This document shows, in pieces, positions 34,204 through 42,435 of a stretch of DNA of 61,182 nt. The DNA is taken from the NCBI RefSeq assembly GCF_000721495.1, contig NZ_JOHY01000042.1:1-61182 (forward strand), given 5' to 3'. The stretch comes from Streptomyces sp. NRRL F-5123 (GTDB taxonomy: Bacteria; Actinomycetota; Actinomycetes; Streptomycetales; Streptomycetaceae). Below the pieces are notes generated by a model. The model was not told the origin of the DNA and did no database searches. It worked only from the letters and a program-made list of their open reading frames with translations. The position numbers were made by a program, and so were the translations under genes. Position 1 is the first letter of the stretch. Each line of letters begins with the position of its first letter.

Positions 34204-35733
34204 TCAGGCGGTGCCGCCCGCCGTGCCGGGACGCTGCGGGCGTGCGGCGTCCTCCTCGTGCTTGCCCGGCGCCAGCAGCGCGACGGCCGCTCCGGCGGCG
34301 GCCGCCGCGGCCGCGACGACCTCGGCGGCCCGGAAGCCGGACATGAACGAACTCACCGACCCGTAGCCCCCGTTGGCGGCGAAGACGGCCACCAGGACGG
34401 CCACGCCGAAGACCCCGCCCGCCTCCCGCACGGTGTTGTTGGTGCCTGCCGCCACGGCGGCGTCCTCGACCGGCACCGCGCCGACCACCGCGTTCGCCAC
34501 CGTCGGGAAGACCATCGAGATCCCCACACCCGCCACGATCAGCGGACCGACCACGCTGCCGTATCCGGTGCCGGCGTCCGCGACCAGGGCGAGCCACAGC
34601 AGGCCCACCGCCTGGAGGAGCATGCCCAGCACCATGAAGGGCCGGTTGCCGATCCGTTCGGACAGCGCACCCGCGAGCGGCGCGACGAGCATCGGCATCG
34701 CCGTCCACACCAGGATGCGCAGCCCCGTCTGCAGCGGGTCGTAGCCGAGGCCCAGCTGGAACATCTGGGTGATCATGAAGAGCGACCCGATGAGCGAGAA
34801 CGTCATGAAGAAGACCGTCCCGTTGGCCACCGAGAAGCCGCGTACGCGGAAGTAGCCCAGCGGCAGCATCGGGAAGCGCGCCCTGAGCTGCCAGCCGAGG
34901 AAGCCGGCCAGCAGCACCGCGCCCGCCGCGAGCGCGGCCACGACCTCCGCGGAGCCCCAGCCCACCGAGGGCGCCCGCACCGGCGCCCACACCAGGCCCA
35001 GCAGCCCGGTGCTGACCAGCGCCACGCCCACCAGGTCCAGTTGCGGGCGGCTGCCGCGGCTCTCCTCCAGTACCACCGTCGCCAGTACCGCGACCGCGAC
35101 ACCGACCGGCACGTTGATCCAGAAGATCCACTGCCAGGAGATGTCCTGGATGACGACCCCGCCGAGCACCGGCCCCAGGGCGACCCCGAGACCGGTGACG
35201 GCGCCCCACACGCCGATGGCCGCGCCCCGCTTCTCGACCGGGAAGGCGTGGCTGATCAGGGTGAGCGTCAGCGGGAGCACCACCGCGGCGCCCGCGCCCT
35301 GCACCACCCGGGCGGCGATCAGCGCGGGCGCGGAGCCGGCGCTCGCGCAGGCGATCGACGCCAGCGTGAAGAGGGCGACGCCCAGCGCGTACGTGCGGCG
35401 GCGTCCGAAGCGGTCGCCGAGTGCCGCGCCGGTGAGCATCAGGCAGGCGAAGGCCAGGTTGTAGCCGTTGAGCGTCCACTCCATCTCGGCCAGGCTCGCG
35501 TGCAGGCTGTCACGCAGCGTGGGCAGCGCGGTGGCGACCACCACCACGTCGAGCGAGGTCAGAAAGGCTCCGAGCGAGGCGAGGACCAGCGTCCAGGCCG
35601 TCCGCGCGGCCGGTTTCGCGCCTCCCGCTGCGCCGGGTGCCGGCCGGTCCGGCTCGTGCGCCGTCGATCCCGTGCGTGGTGCGGGTGGTGTGGATGTGGT
35701 CGGTGTGGTTGGCGTGGTCGGTGTCGTTGACAT
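34204..35733 (-). CDS. MFS drug transporter, DHA2 family, with Thr-Pro-rich N-terminus
   Basis: A 509-aa, about 14-helix transporter. The first 44 residues are a flexible tail with a TTPTTPTTPTT repeat (from a short DNA repeat at about 35694-35730). Helix 1 carries SLDVVVVATALPTLRDSL. Motif A is GAALGDRFGRRRTYA (about 105-119), and motif C-like is GLGVALGPVLGGVV (about 178-191). WQWIFWINVPVG is typical of DHA2. It is convergent with the DinB-like gene and 167 bp from the LacI gene. GGAGG lies 11 nt before the ATG. No dedicated regulator is obvious besides the LacI-family neighbour upstream. Confidence 0.9.
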   Translation of the reverse strand: MSTTPTTPTTPTTSTPPAPRTGSTAHEPDRPAPGAAGGAKPAARTAWTLVLASLGAFLTSLDVVVVATALPTLRDSLHASLAEMEWTLNGYNLAFACLMLTGAALGDRFGRRRTYALGVALFTLASIACASAGSAPALIAARVVQGAGAAVVLPLTLTLISHAFPVEKRGAAIGVWGAVTGLGVALGPVLGGVVIQDISWQWIFWINVPVGVAVAVLATVVLEESRGSRPQLDLVGVALVSTGLLGLVWAPVRAPSVGWGSAEVVAALAAGAVLLAGFLGWQLRARFPMLPLGYFRVRGFSVANGTVFFMTFSLIGSLFMITQMFQLGLGYDPLQTGLRILVWTAMPMLVAPLAGALSERIGNRPFMVLGMLLQAVGLLWLALVADAGTGYGSVVGPLIVAGVGISMVFPTVANAVVGAVPVEDAAVAAGTNNTVREAGGVFGVAVLVAVFAANGGYGSVSSFMSGFRAAEVVAAAAAAAGAAVALLAPGKHEEDAARPQRPGTAGGTA

Positions 35734-35900
35734 GGGAAGAAATGACCTCCGGTCCGGCCCGCGCAGAGCGCCACGGGCATCCGCGGGCGGCGCCGGGACC
35801 CGCCGTCCCCGGAACGCGCGCCGTCGCGAGCGGCACGGTGGGAAGGGGGACGGGGGCGGACGCGGCCCTCAGGAATACAGACCAGGCCGGTGCGGGAAAG

Positions 35901-36926
35901 TCATCGTGGGCCGGCGGCCGGCGCGGGGCCGGTCGAGCCGCGCAGCACCAGCTGAGTGGCCAGCTCGACGTGCAGCGCGTCCACGGTGTGCCGGTCCAGC
36001 AGCCGCATGAGCAGCGAGACGGCCATCCGGCCCATCTCCTCCAGCGGCTGGCGGACGGTCGTCAGCCGCGGCACGGTGCTGCGGCTCAGGTCGATGTCGT
36101 CGAAACCGGTGATCGACAGGTCCTCGGGCACCCGCAGCCGCCGCTCGTACGCCGCGCGCAGCGCGCCGACCGCCGCCTTGTCGTTGAAGGCGACCAGTGC
36201 GGTGGGGCGATCATGCAGGTCGAGCAGCTCGCAGGCCGCGGTGTACCCCCAGTCCGCAGTCGGCTCGATGCTGCGCAGCAGCTCGGGGGCGGGCAGCACG
36301 CCGGCGTCGGCGAGCGCGGAGGTGTGCCCGGAGAGCCGGGAGCGGCTCGCGAGCCAGTCCCCAGGGCCGCCGATCACCCCGATACGGCGGTGGCCGAGCT
36401 GCACCAGGTGGGCGGTGACGGCGCGCGCCGCCGTGAGGTTGGCGGCGGAGACGGAGGCGATGTCCTGCGGCAGCGGGGTGCGTGGATCGACGACGACGAA
36501 GGGGAAGTCGGCGGCGCGCAGCGCCGCGAGGTCCCGCTCCGGCTCGGGCGGCACGACGAGCACCGCGCCCGCGACGGCCGGATCCTCCGGCAGCCCGCCC
36601 AGCACCTCGCGGTCGCGGGCCGCGTCGCCCGCGCTGAGCACCAGGCGCCGCCCGTACAGGTCCAGCGTCTCCGCGATCGAGGAGACGATCACCCCGAAGT
36701 AGTCGCTGAGCACGTAAGGGCAGCGCACATAGATCGCGCCGTCCGCGGTGCCGCGCCGCGCGGGGGCGTGCGCGCCCAGCCGGGCCGCCGCCCGGCGCAC
36801 CGCCTCACGGGTGTCGGGCGTGACGGAGGCGTGCCCGTTCATCACCCGCGAGACGGTCGCGATCGACACGCCCGCCTCGGCCGCGATGGCCCGGACCGTG
36901 GCCCGGGAGCCCGGCTGCCTAGCCAC
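35901..36926 (-). CDS. LacI-family transcriptional regulator
   Basis: A 341-aa regulator. The LacI DNA-binding domain is at residues 8-60 (TVRAIAAEAGVSIATVSRVM then NGHASVTPDTREAVRRAA). The periplasmic-binding-like effector domain follows, with DYFGVIVSSIAETL, GHRRIGVIGGPGD, TALVAFNDKAAVGAL and the ITGFDDIDLS motif. GTG 36926 begins the conserved region. A sugar or glycoside effector is the family norm. Two related motifs upstream (36927-36949 and 37036-37055) could be its own operators. The nearest carbohydrate-linked gene is the secreted propeller protein upstream at 37192-39237. Confidence 0.9.
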   Translation of the reverse strand: MARQPGSRATVRAIAAEAGVSIATVSRVMNGHASVTPDTREAVRRAAARLGAHAPARRGTADGAIYVRCPYVLSDYFGVIVSSIAETLDLYGRRLVLSAGDAARDREVLGGLPEDPAVAGAVLVVPPEPERDLAALRAADFPFVVVDPRTPLPQDIASVSAANLTAARAVTAHLVQLGHRRIGVIGGPGDWLASRSRLSGHTSALADAGVLPAPELLRSIEPTADWGYTAACELLDLHDRPTALVAFNDKAAVGALRAAYERRLRVPEDLSITGFDDIDLSRSTVPRLTTVRQPLEEMGRMAVSLLMRLLDRHTVDALHVELATQLVLRGSTGPAPAAGPR

Positions 36927-37055
36927 GCGTTACACAGATCTGTTCCATGCGCAGCAGACTAGCGGCGCCCGCAGGCGCATTGACAGAGGGAGGACCGCGA
37001 GGGGTGTGCCGGAGCACCCCCGGTCGGGCGCTCCGGCGTTACATCGTGTTCCATG
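36927..37055. promoter_or_regulatory. Twice-occurring motif GCGTTACA...GTTCCATG upstream of the LacI gene
   Basis: GCGTTACA (36927-36934) and GTTCCATG (36942-36949) recur together at 37036-37043 and 37048-37055. The internal spacing is 7 bases in the first copy and 4 in the second. The first copy spans the palindrome ACAGATCTGT (36934-36943). The copies lie 109 bp apart and could hold a looping regulator. Confidence 0.5.
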
Positions 37056-37058
37056 GTT

Positions 37059-37090
37059 GCGCCCCTCCCCGCCACGGCGGGGAGGGGCGC
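37059..37090. terminator. 15-bp hairpin terminator of the propeller gene
   Basis: GCGCCCCTCCCCGCC (37059-37073) pairs perfectly with 37076-37090. It lies about 100 bp after the stop of the minus-strand gene at 37192. Confidence 0.75.
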
Positions 37091-37191
37091 GTGACGCCCC
37101 GCCGGACGGCGGCTGCCGACGGATCGGCTGCGGCCGGGCGGGGCGTTCCGGCGCACCGGAACCTGACGGCGGCTGCGAGGAGGGACTGCCG

Positions 37192-39237
37192 TCAGGGTTT
37201 GGAGAAGGTCAGCGTCAGCTGCGGGTGGCCCGACGTGCCGGGCGCCTCCCGGGACCAGAACCACGCCGAGTCCGTGCCCGCGGACGTCAGCGCAAGGCTG
37301 TAGCCGCCGCCGAGCGAGGGGCTCAGCGCCGACGCGGTGAGCGGGGCGCTGTAGTCGGTCTGCAGCGCGGTGGGCGCGGGCAGGGTGCCGAGCGAACCGG
37401 CGTCCGGGGCGGGCTGGTTCGCCCATGTCACGCCCGTCTCGGTCCAGCTCCCCGCGACATGCTGCACGCTGAGCGTGTCGGCGGAGTTCGCGAGCGCGTC
37501 GGAGGTGGTGCGCACGGCGAGCGACGCGCTCTTCAGGGTCATCCCGGTCGGCGCCGCGGGCAGCTTGAAGTGCAGGTACGTCCGGTAGGCGGAGCTGCCG
37601 CGGACCGCCAGCTGCTGGTCGCCGCCGTAGTTGACGGCGGTCGCGGCGGCGTTGGTGTAGCTGTCGGCGTCCGCCGGCACGATCACGGTGGTGGCCGTCG
37701 GGGTGCCGGAGGTGGTCACGCTCGCCGCCTCCGACCTCGCGCTGGCGTTGCCCGCCCCGTCGGACGCGCTGACCTGGTAGCTGTACGTGGTGCCGGGCTT
37801 CACTCCGGTGTCGGTGCCACTCGTCCGCGGCTCGTTCCAGAACGTGGACGACGCGGTCACCACCCCGATCTTCACCCCGTCCCGGTAGACGATGTACGTC
37901 AGCGCTGTGTCGTCGAGGTCGAGCGACGTCTGCCAGGTGACCCGCACCCCGGTGGGGGCGACCGCCGCCGTCACCTGCTGGGGCACCGAGGGGGCACGCG
38001 TGTCGGGGGTGTTCGGGAAGCGGACCAGGCCCTGCTGGAGCCGGTTGCCGTTGCTGGCGATACGGGTGAACTCGCCACCCACCCACAGGTAGTCCGTACC
38101 GTCCTTGCTCGCGGTGGTCATGGCCCGCGGGCCGATCTGCTCGGTGCCCGCCGGGCCGTCGTCGGTGTCGGGGAACCAGCCGAGCAGCGGGCGCGGATTG
38201 CCGACCGACTCGGCGAGGAGGTGCTGCCGGTCGTTCATCTGCGGGAACTGCCCCATGCTGGAGCAGTTGTGGGCGTGCGAGGCGCTGTACAGCACGCCCT
38301 GGTAGACCTGTACCGCCTGGGTCGCGCCGAGGCAGGTGTCGCGCCAGCGCTCGTTCAGCGTCGTCCAGTCGACGGCGATACGGCCGTCGAAGCCGCCCGT
38401 GCCCTCGTTGGCGGTGTAGAAGCCGGTGGCGTCGGACGCCAGGTCCTGCACGGTCGAGGTGCTGCCGATGAAGCCGGGATACGTCCGGACGATCGCGCCG
38501 CTCGTGGCGTTCACCACCGCCAGGGCGTGCGAGGAGGCGCCGTTGACGGTGTTGAAGTCGCCGCCGAGCACCACCCGGGAGCCGTCCGGCGTCAGCAGCA
38601 GCGCCTTGCCCGCGTCGTCGGCCGCGGGCGCGAAGGGGAGCAGCGCGCCGGTGCTGCTCACCGCCGCGAAGTGCTGCCGGGTCTGGCCGCCGGCCGAGGT
38701 GAAGTTGCCGCCGAAGTAGACGGTGTCGCCCGTCGCCAGGATGGTGCGCACCTGCGCGGACACCGCGACCTTGAAGTCGGTGCGTACGGTGCAGCTCGCG
38801 ATGTCGACCGCCGCCAGGTTGCTCACCGCGACGCCGCCCGCGGAGCCGAACGTACCGCCGACGTACAGCGTCTGCCGGTCCGGCGACACCGCGAGCGCCC
38901 GCACCGTGGCGGTGCCGCTGCCGACGGTGAAGGCCAGCCGGCAGGAGGTCGGAGCGCCCGTCGCGGCGTCGAACGCCTGGAAGTTCAGCGCCTCCTGCTC
39001 GTCCGTGCCCGCCGCCGCGCCCGGCGGCCGCACCGAGGAGAAGGTGCCTCCCGCGAAGACCACGCCGTCCGCCTGGGCCAGCGACCACACCACGCCGTTG
39101 GTCTGCCAGGTCGGCAGGTCGTCCGCGGTCATCGCCACCGGCGGCGTCAGCGCGCTCGCCGGTCCGCCCGCGGCGAGTCCCGTCAGGGACGCCGCCGCCA
39201 GTCCCAGCGCCGCCAAGCCCGCGCCGTATCTCCTCAT
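37192..39237 (-). CDS. Secreted beta-propeller-like protein with FnIII and DNRLRE (CBM96-like) domains
   Basis: A 681-aa exported protein. A Sec signal peptide (MRRYGAGLAALGLAAASLTG, cleavage near PASA) leads to a repeat region at about residues 40-385, with recurrent VYFGGNFTSAGG, LYVGGTFGSAGG and VVLGGDFNTVNG units. This GG-[D/T/N]-F pattern gives propeller blades of about 50 residues. A fibronectin type III domain follows (about 395-490), then a DNRLRE-type domain (about 495-680), recognised by ADADSYTNAAATAVNYGGDQ and TYLHFKLP. DNRLRE modules bind surface polysaccharide. No catalytic residues are evident. GGGGGAG is 7 nt before the ATG. Confidence 0.85.
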   Translation of the reverse strand: MRRYGAGLAALGLAAASLTGLAAGGPASALTPPVAMTADDLPTWQTNGVVWSLAQADGVVFAGGTFSSVRPPGAAAGTDEQEALNFQAFDAATGAPTSCRLAFTVGSGTATVRALAVSPDRQTLYVGGTFGSAGGVAVSNLAAVDIASCTVRTDFKVAVSAQVRTILATGDTVYFGGNFTSAGGQTRQHFAAVSSTGALLPFAPAADDAGKALLLTPDGSRVVLGGDFNTVNGASSHALAVVNATSGAIVRTYPGFIGSTSTVQDLASDATGFYTANEGTGGFDGRIAVDWTTLNERWRDTCLGATQAVQVYQGVLYSASHAHNCSSMGQFPQMNDRQHLLAESVGNPRPLLGWFPDTDDGPAGTEQIGPRAMTTASKDGTDYLWVGGEFTRIASNGNRLQQGLVRFPNTPDTRAPSVPQQVTAAVAPTGVRVTWQTSLDLDDTALTYIVYRDGVKIGVVTASSTFWNEPRTSGTDTGVKPGTTYSYQVSASDGAGNASARSEAASVTTSGTPTATTVIVPADADSYTNAAATAVNYGGDQQLAVRGSSAYRTYLHFKLPAAPTGMTLKSASLAVRTTSDALANSADTLSVQHVAGSWTETGVTWANQPAPDAGSLGTLPAPTALQTDYSAPLTASALSPSLGGGYSLALTSAGTDSAWFWSREAPGTSGHPQLTLTFSKP

Positions 39238-39303
39238 GAGCCGCTCCCCCGTAACCGATCGTCGCAGATCAGGCTTTCGGGACAAGGCTAGCCTTCCCGG
39301 CCC

Positions 39304-39372
39304 GCGCGGGAGTCCGCTTCCGCGCTTCCCGTCCGCGCGGGAGTCCGCTTCCGCGCTTCCCGTCCGCGCGGG
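39304..39372. repeat. 31-bp tandem repeat, two full copies and a partial one
   Basis: A 31-base unit beginning GCGCGGGAGTCCGCTTCCGC occurs at 39304-39334 and 39335-39365 without a mismatch, and its first 7 bases recur at 39366-39372. The partial copy runs into the left arm of the hairpin at 39360-39394. This looks like local duplication of part of the terminator. Confidence 0.85.
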
Positions 39373-39394
39373 GGAGCCGCCCCCGCGCGGACGG
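39360..39394. terminator. 14-bp hairpin terminator after the MFS gene
   Basis: CCGTCCGCGCGGGG (39360-39373) pairs perfectly with 39381-39394 around a 7-base loop. It lies 5 bp after the MFS stop (minus strand). Confidence 0.8.
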
Positions 39395-39398
39395 CGGC

Positions 39399-40844
39399 TC
39401 ACGGCCGGGCCACCGGTGCGCGGTCGGCGTCGCGTGCTTCCGCGGATGCCGCAGGTACGGGCGCGGGGCGGCGGGCCGGGATGCCCAGGGCGACGAGCAT
39501 GCCCAGGAACGCGTATCCCGCGACCGCGGCCATCGCCGCGGTGAAGCCGCGGCCGAAGTCGGCGCCCGACGCGTAGCCGCCGCGGCCGGTGAAGACGGCC
39601 ACGGTGACCGCGGTGCCGAAGACCCCGCCGAAGATCCGCAGCATCATGAACGCGCCCGACGCCTGGCCGATCTCCTGCGGCCGCACCGCACCGACCACCG
39701 CGCGCTGCGCCGCCGGCATCGCCATGGTCAGCCCGACCCCGCTGACGAGCAGGCCCGGCAGCAGCCGCGGGTAGGCGGTGCCGGTGTCCGCGACCGCCGC
39801 GATCCACGTCATGCCCGCGGCCTGGAGCAGCAGCCCGCCCGCCACGAACGCCCGCTCCCCGAAACGGTCGGTGAGCCGCCCGGCGATCGGCGCGCACACC
39901 ATCAGCGTCGCCGTCCACGGCATCAGCCGCAGTCCCGCGCCCAGCGGCCCCTGGCCCCGTACCGTCTGGAAGTACTGCGCCAGGAAGAAGAGCGTGCCGT
40001 ACAGCGAGGCGAAGACCAGGAAGTTCGCCGGGTTGGCCGTCGCGAAGGCCCGCAGCCGGAAGAAGCGCATCGGCAGCATCGGCGCGGGAGTGCGCTGCTC
40101 CCAGCGGACGAAGGCCACCAGCAGCACCACACCCACTGCCCAGGTGCCCAGCACCTCCGCGCTGCCCCAGCCCGCGGTGTTGCCCCGCACCAGGCCCCAG
40201 ACCAGGCCGAGGGCCCCGCCCGTCACCAGCAGCACGCCCGGCAGGTCGAAGCGGGCGCCGGGGCCCGAGCTCTCGGCGATCCGGCGCCCGGTGAGCGCCA
40301 TGGTCACCAGGCCCACAGGCAGGTTCAGCCAGAACACCCACTGCCAGGCCAGACCCTCGGCGATGACCCCGCCGACAAAGGGCCCGCTGAAGGTCGCCAG
40401 TCCCGTGATGCCCAGGTAGAGGCCCATCGCCTTGCCGCGCTGCCGCGGCGGGAAGGCCGCGCCGACCATGGTGAGCGACAGCGGCAGCACCATGGCGGCG
40501 CCCGCGCCCTGCAGCGCCCGGAAGGCGATCAGCGCGCCCACGTCCGGCGACAGCGCGCACGCCACCGACGCGGCGGTGAACAGCGCGAGCCCGCCGGTGA
40601 AGACGCGGCGCCGCCCGAAGCGGTCGCCGAGCGCCGATCCGGTCAGGAGCAGCGCCGCGAAGGTCAGGTTGTAGGCGTTGACCACCCACTCCAGCGCGGC
40701 GGTCGACGCCGTTAGGTCCTCCCGGATCGTGCCCAGGATCGTCGTGACGACCACGCTGTCCAGCGACATCATGAACGACGCCGCCGAGGCCAGGCCCAGG
40801 ATCCAGACCTGCGCCGACGTCATCCGTACTCTCTCGGTAGCCAC
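39399..40844 (-). CDS. MFS drug transporter, DHA2 family
   Basis: A 481-aa, about 14-helix proton-driven exporter. Helix 1: MMSLDSVVVTTILGTI; motif A: GSALGDRFGRRRVF; motif C-like: GLATFSGPFVGGVI; then WQWVFWLNLPVG. It is clearly related to the MFS gene at 34204-35733 in layout and length, so the two may be old duplicates. The start could be GTG 40844 (GGGAG 4 nt upstream) or ATG 40823 (GAGAG 5 nt upstream). The terminator hairpin follows directly. No local regulator is evident. Confidence 0.88.
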   Translation of the reverse strand: MATERVRMTSAQVWILGLASAASFMMSLDSVVVTTILGTIREDLTASTAALEWVVNAYNLTFAALLLTGSALGDRFGRRRVFTGGLALFTAASVACALSPDVGALIAFRALQGAGAAMVLPLSLTMVGAAFPPRQRGKAMGLYLGITGLATFSGPFVGGVIAEGLAWQWVFWLNLPVGLVTMALTGRRIAESSGPGARFDLPGVLLVTGGALGLVWGLVRGNTAGWGSAEVLGTWAVGVVLLVAFVRWEQRTPAPMLPMRFFRLRAFATANPANFLVFASLYGTLFFLAQYFQTVRGQGPLGAGLRLMPWTATLMVCAPIAGRLTDRFGERAFVAGGLLLQAAGMTWIAAVADTGTAYPRLLPGLLVSGVGLTMAMPAAQRAVVGAVRPQEIGQASGAFMMLRIFGGVFGTAVTVAVFTGRGGYASGADFGRGFTAAMAAVAGYAFLGMLVALGIPARRPAPVPAASAEARDADRAPVARP

Positions 40845-41034
40845 CGTTCTCCCTCTGCTTCCCGCTCCCTCCGCCCGCCGCGGCGCGCGGAGCTGTCCTG
40901 CCCGTGCAGACACGGCAGTCGCCGGAAAACAGTCGCCCCGGCCCGGAGGAGGCCGCGCCGAATGCGGCGCCCCGGCCCGGCGCCGCCCCGCGGCCCGCCG
41001 CGTGTCGGCCACGGCCCGGCGGCACCGCTGTTCC

Positions 41035-41320
41035 ACCCGCACACCGAAGGCGTGGGAGATGCGCAACCGCGCTGCGCTGCCGCCGATGCCGGCGCGCACG
41101 ATCTGCCGCAGCGCCTTGTGGTCGTACAAGGGCCCGCCGCTGTGCGGTGAGACCGGCCGGCTGCCGGTCCAGCCGTCGGCGGACGCCCGAGGCGCCGCGG
41201 CGGGGGAGTGGGGGAGAGTGCGGCCGGGGTGGCGGTGGTCGCACGCGAAGAAGCCGTCAGGAACGGTCCGGCGGCCAGGGTGGCGGCCGTCGAGACCGCG
41301 GTGCGTCGCACGGCGCGCAC
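41035..41320 (-). pseudogene. Truncated, frameshifted SGNH/GDSL hydrolase remnant
   Basis: A start ATG at 41320 opens a typical signal peptide (RRTAVSTAATLAAGPFLTAS). After about 40 codons the homology moves to another minus-strand frame, which reads WTGSRPVSPHSGGPLYDHKA and then LRQIVRAGIGGSAARLRISH-AFG. This is the N-terminal block of secreted actinobacterial SGNH hydrolases (WTGSW... R-x-I-V-x-x-S-x-GG... R-x-R-x-S-N-A-F-G). Several key residues are altered (His for Asn before AFG), and the remaining catalytic blocks are missing; the sequence decays before the MFS gene. A frameshifted and truncated pseudogene is the best reading. Confidence 0.65.
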
Positions 41321-41580
41321 ATGACCTTGCCCAGGAGGCTCCTGTGGTGTGGGGAATCGGCGCGCTCATTCCCCGCGGGCACCGGGCCGACACCCGTACG
41401 GCGGTGCAGTGCTCGGATGACCCGGTGGTCGATGCGGCTTACGGCGGCCTCATTTGACGAATATGTCTGCCGACATCGGGTCTCTGGAGCGGATTTGCCC
41501 GCGCGTGAGCGGGGTGCGCGGGCACGCCGCTCCCTCCGTGCCCCCGACCGTAATGCCGGTATTTGCTACCCTTGGGGCGA

Positions 41581-41622
41581 CCCGACGAGCGCGTCGTACC
41601 GGGACCCTGCAAAGACGGCGCA
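41581..41622 (+). promoter_or_regulatory. Guanidine-III (ykkC-III) riboswitch
   Basis: The sequence from CCCGACGAG (41581-41589) to AAAGACGGCGC (41611-41621) matches the conserved guanidine-III core, including ACGAG, GUACC and AAGACGGCGC. P1 is formed by GCGTCGT (41591-41597) with ACGGCGC (41615-41621), with one G-U pair. The pseudoknot is CCCG (41581-41584) with CGGG (41600-41603); relative to the usual CCGG/CCGG this is a compensatory change. A -10-like TACCCT (41567-41572) would start transcription just before it. It is directly upstream of a Gdx/SugE exporter gene. An alternative stem, CACCCCCGT (41621-41629) with ACGGAGGTG (41642-41650), would hide the Shine-Dalgarno when the aptamer is unbound. 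Confidence 0.88.
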
Positions 41623-41655
41623 CCCCCGTAAATCCCCGATCACGGAGGTGCCGTC

Positions 41656-41976
41656 ATGGCATGGGTCCTTCTTGTCGTCGCAGGCCTGCTCGAGGTCGTC
41701 TGGTCGGTCGGTATGAAATACACCGACGGCTTCACCCGGCTGTGGCCCAGCGTGGCCACCGGCGCGGGCATCGCCGCCAGCATGGTCCTGCTCGCGCAGG
41801 CGGCCCGCACGCTGCCCATCGGCACGGCGTACGGCGTCTGGGTCGGCATCGGCGCGGCGGGCGCCGCCGTCGCCGGGATGCTGCTGCTGGGCGAGCCCAC
41901 GACCGCCGCGCGGATCTTCTTCGTCGCCCTGCTGATAGCCGCCGTCGTCGGCCTCAAGGCCACCTCGGGCCACTGA
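41656..41976 (+). CDS. gdx: SMR-family guanidinium exporter (Gdx/SugE subtype)
   Basis: A 106-aa, four-helix small multidrug resistance protein. It has the Gdx features rather than those of EmrE: VAGLLEVVWSVGMKYTDGFT (residues 8-27) with the essential Glu and the WxxGxKY segment, LPIGTAYGVWVGIGAAGAAV (about 53-72) and GLK near the end. These proteins work as antiparallel dimers that export guanidinium in exchange for protons. The guanidine-III riboswitch in the 5' leader independently supports the substrate. GGAGG at 41644-41648 is the ribosome-binding site. Confidence 0.93.
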   Translation: MAWVLLVVAGLLEVVWSVGMKYTDGFTRLWPSVATGAGIAASMVLLAQAARTLPIGTAYGVWVGIGAAGAAVAGMLLLGEPTTAARIFFVALLIAAVVGLKATSGH

Positions 41977-42046
41977 CCAGCACGGGAAGCGACTCCTCCG
42001 GGGGCGGGGCCTTCTGCCGGCCCGCATCCCGGAGGAGACTGGAGCC

Positions 42047-42406
42047 ATGACCGCGACCTACCGGGACACCTGGATCCGCTGCACCGACGACGCGATACGC
42101 ATCCGCGGCTACTACTTCCCCTGGGGCACCAAGAAGATCCCCTACGGCTCGCTCGCCGCGGCGAAGCGGGTCCGGCTCGGCCCGATGACCGGGCAGTTCC
42201 GGATGTGGGGCACCGCCGGCTGGACGGTGTGGGCGAGCCTCGACCCGGGCCGGATGCGCAAGAGCGAGGGCGTGATGCTGGACACCGGACGCCGGGTGCG
42301 CGCGCTCGTCACGCCCGCGGACGTCGCCGCCTTCCTGGCCGCACTGGACGCGCACGACGTCCCGGGCGCGCGGCCCGACGGCACCGGCCAGGACGGCAGG
42401 ACCTGA
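42047..42406 (+). CDS. Hypothetical protein, possible PH-like small beta-barrel
   Basis: A 119-aa soluble protein without signal peptide. It starts with alternating beta-strand patterns (DTWIRCTDDAIRIRGYYFPW, GTKKIPYGSLAAAKRVRLGP) like bacterial PH-like domains, then MWGTAGWTVWASLDPGR and a final helix VTPADVAAFLAALDAHD. I recognise a family of short actinobacterial proteins but no function. GGAGGAG lies upstream of the ATG. It is 70 bp after gdx and 29 bp before the peptidase, so all three could share a transcript. Confidence 0.75.
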   Translation: MTATYRDTWIRCTDDAIRIRGYYFPWGTKKIPYGSLAAAKRVRLGPMTGQFRMWGTAGWTVWASLDPGRMRKSEGVMLDTGRRVRALVTPADVAAFLAALDAHDVPGARPDGTGQDGRT

Positions 42407-42435
42407 CGCCCGCCCGGCGCGGAGGAGGGAGCCCC

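Noticed and set aside
39304..39372. CRISPR-like array
   Set aside because: The two copies are adjacent with no spacer, and no cas gene is present. It is a simple tandem duplication.
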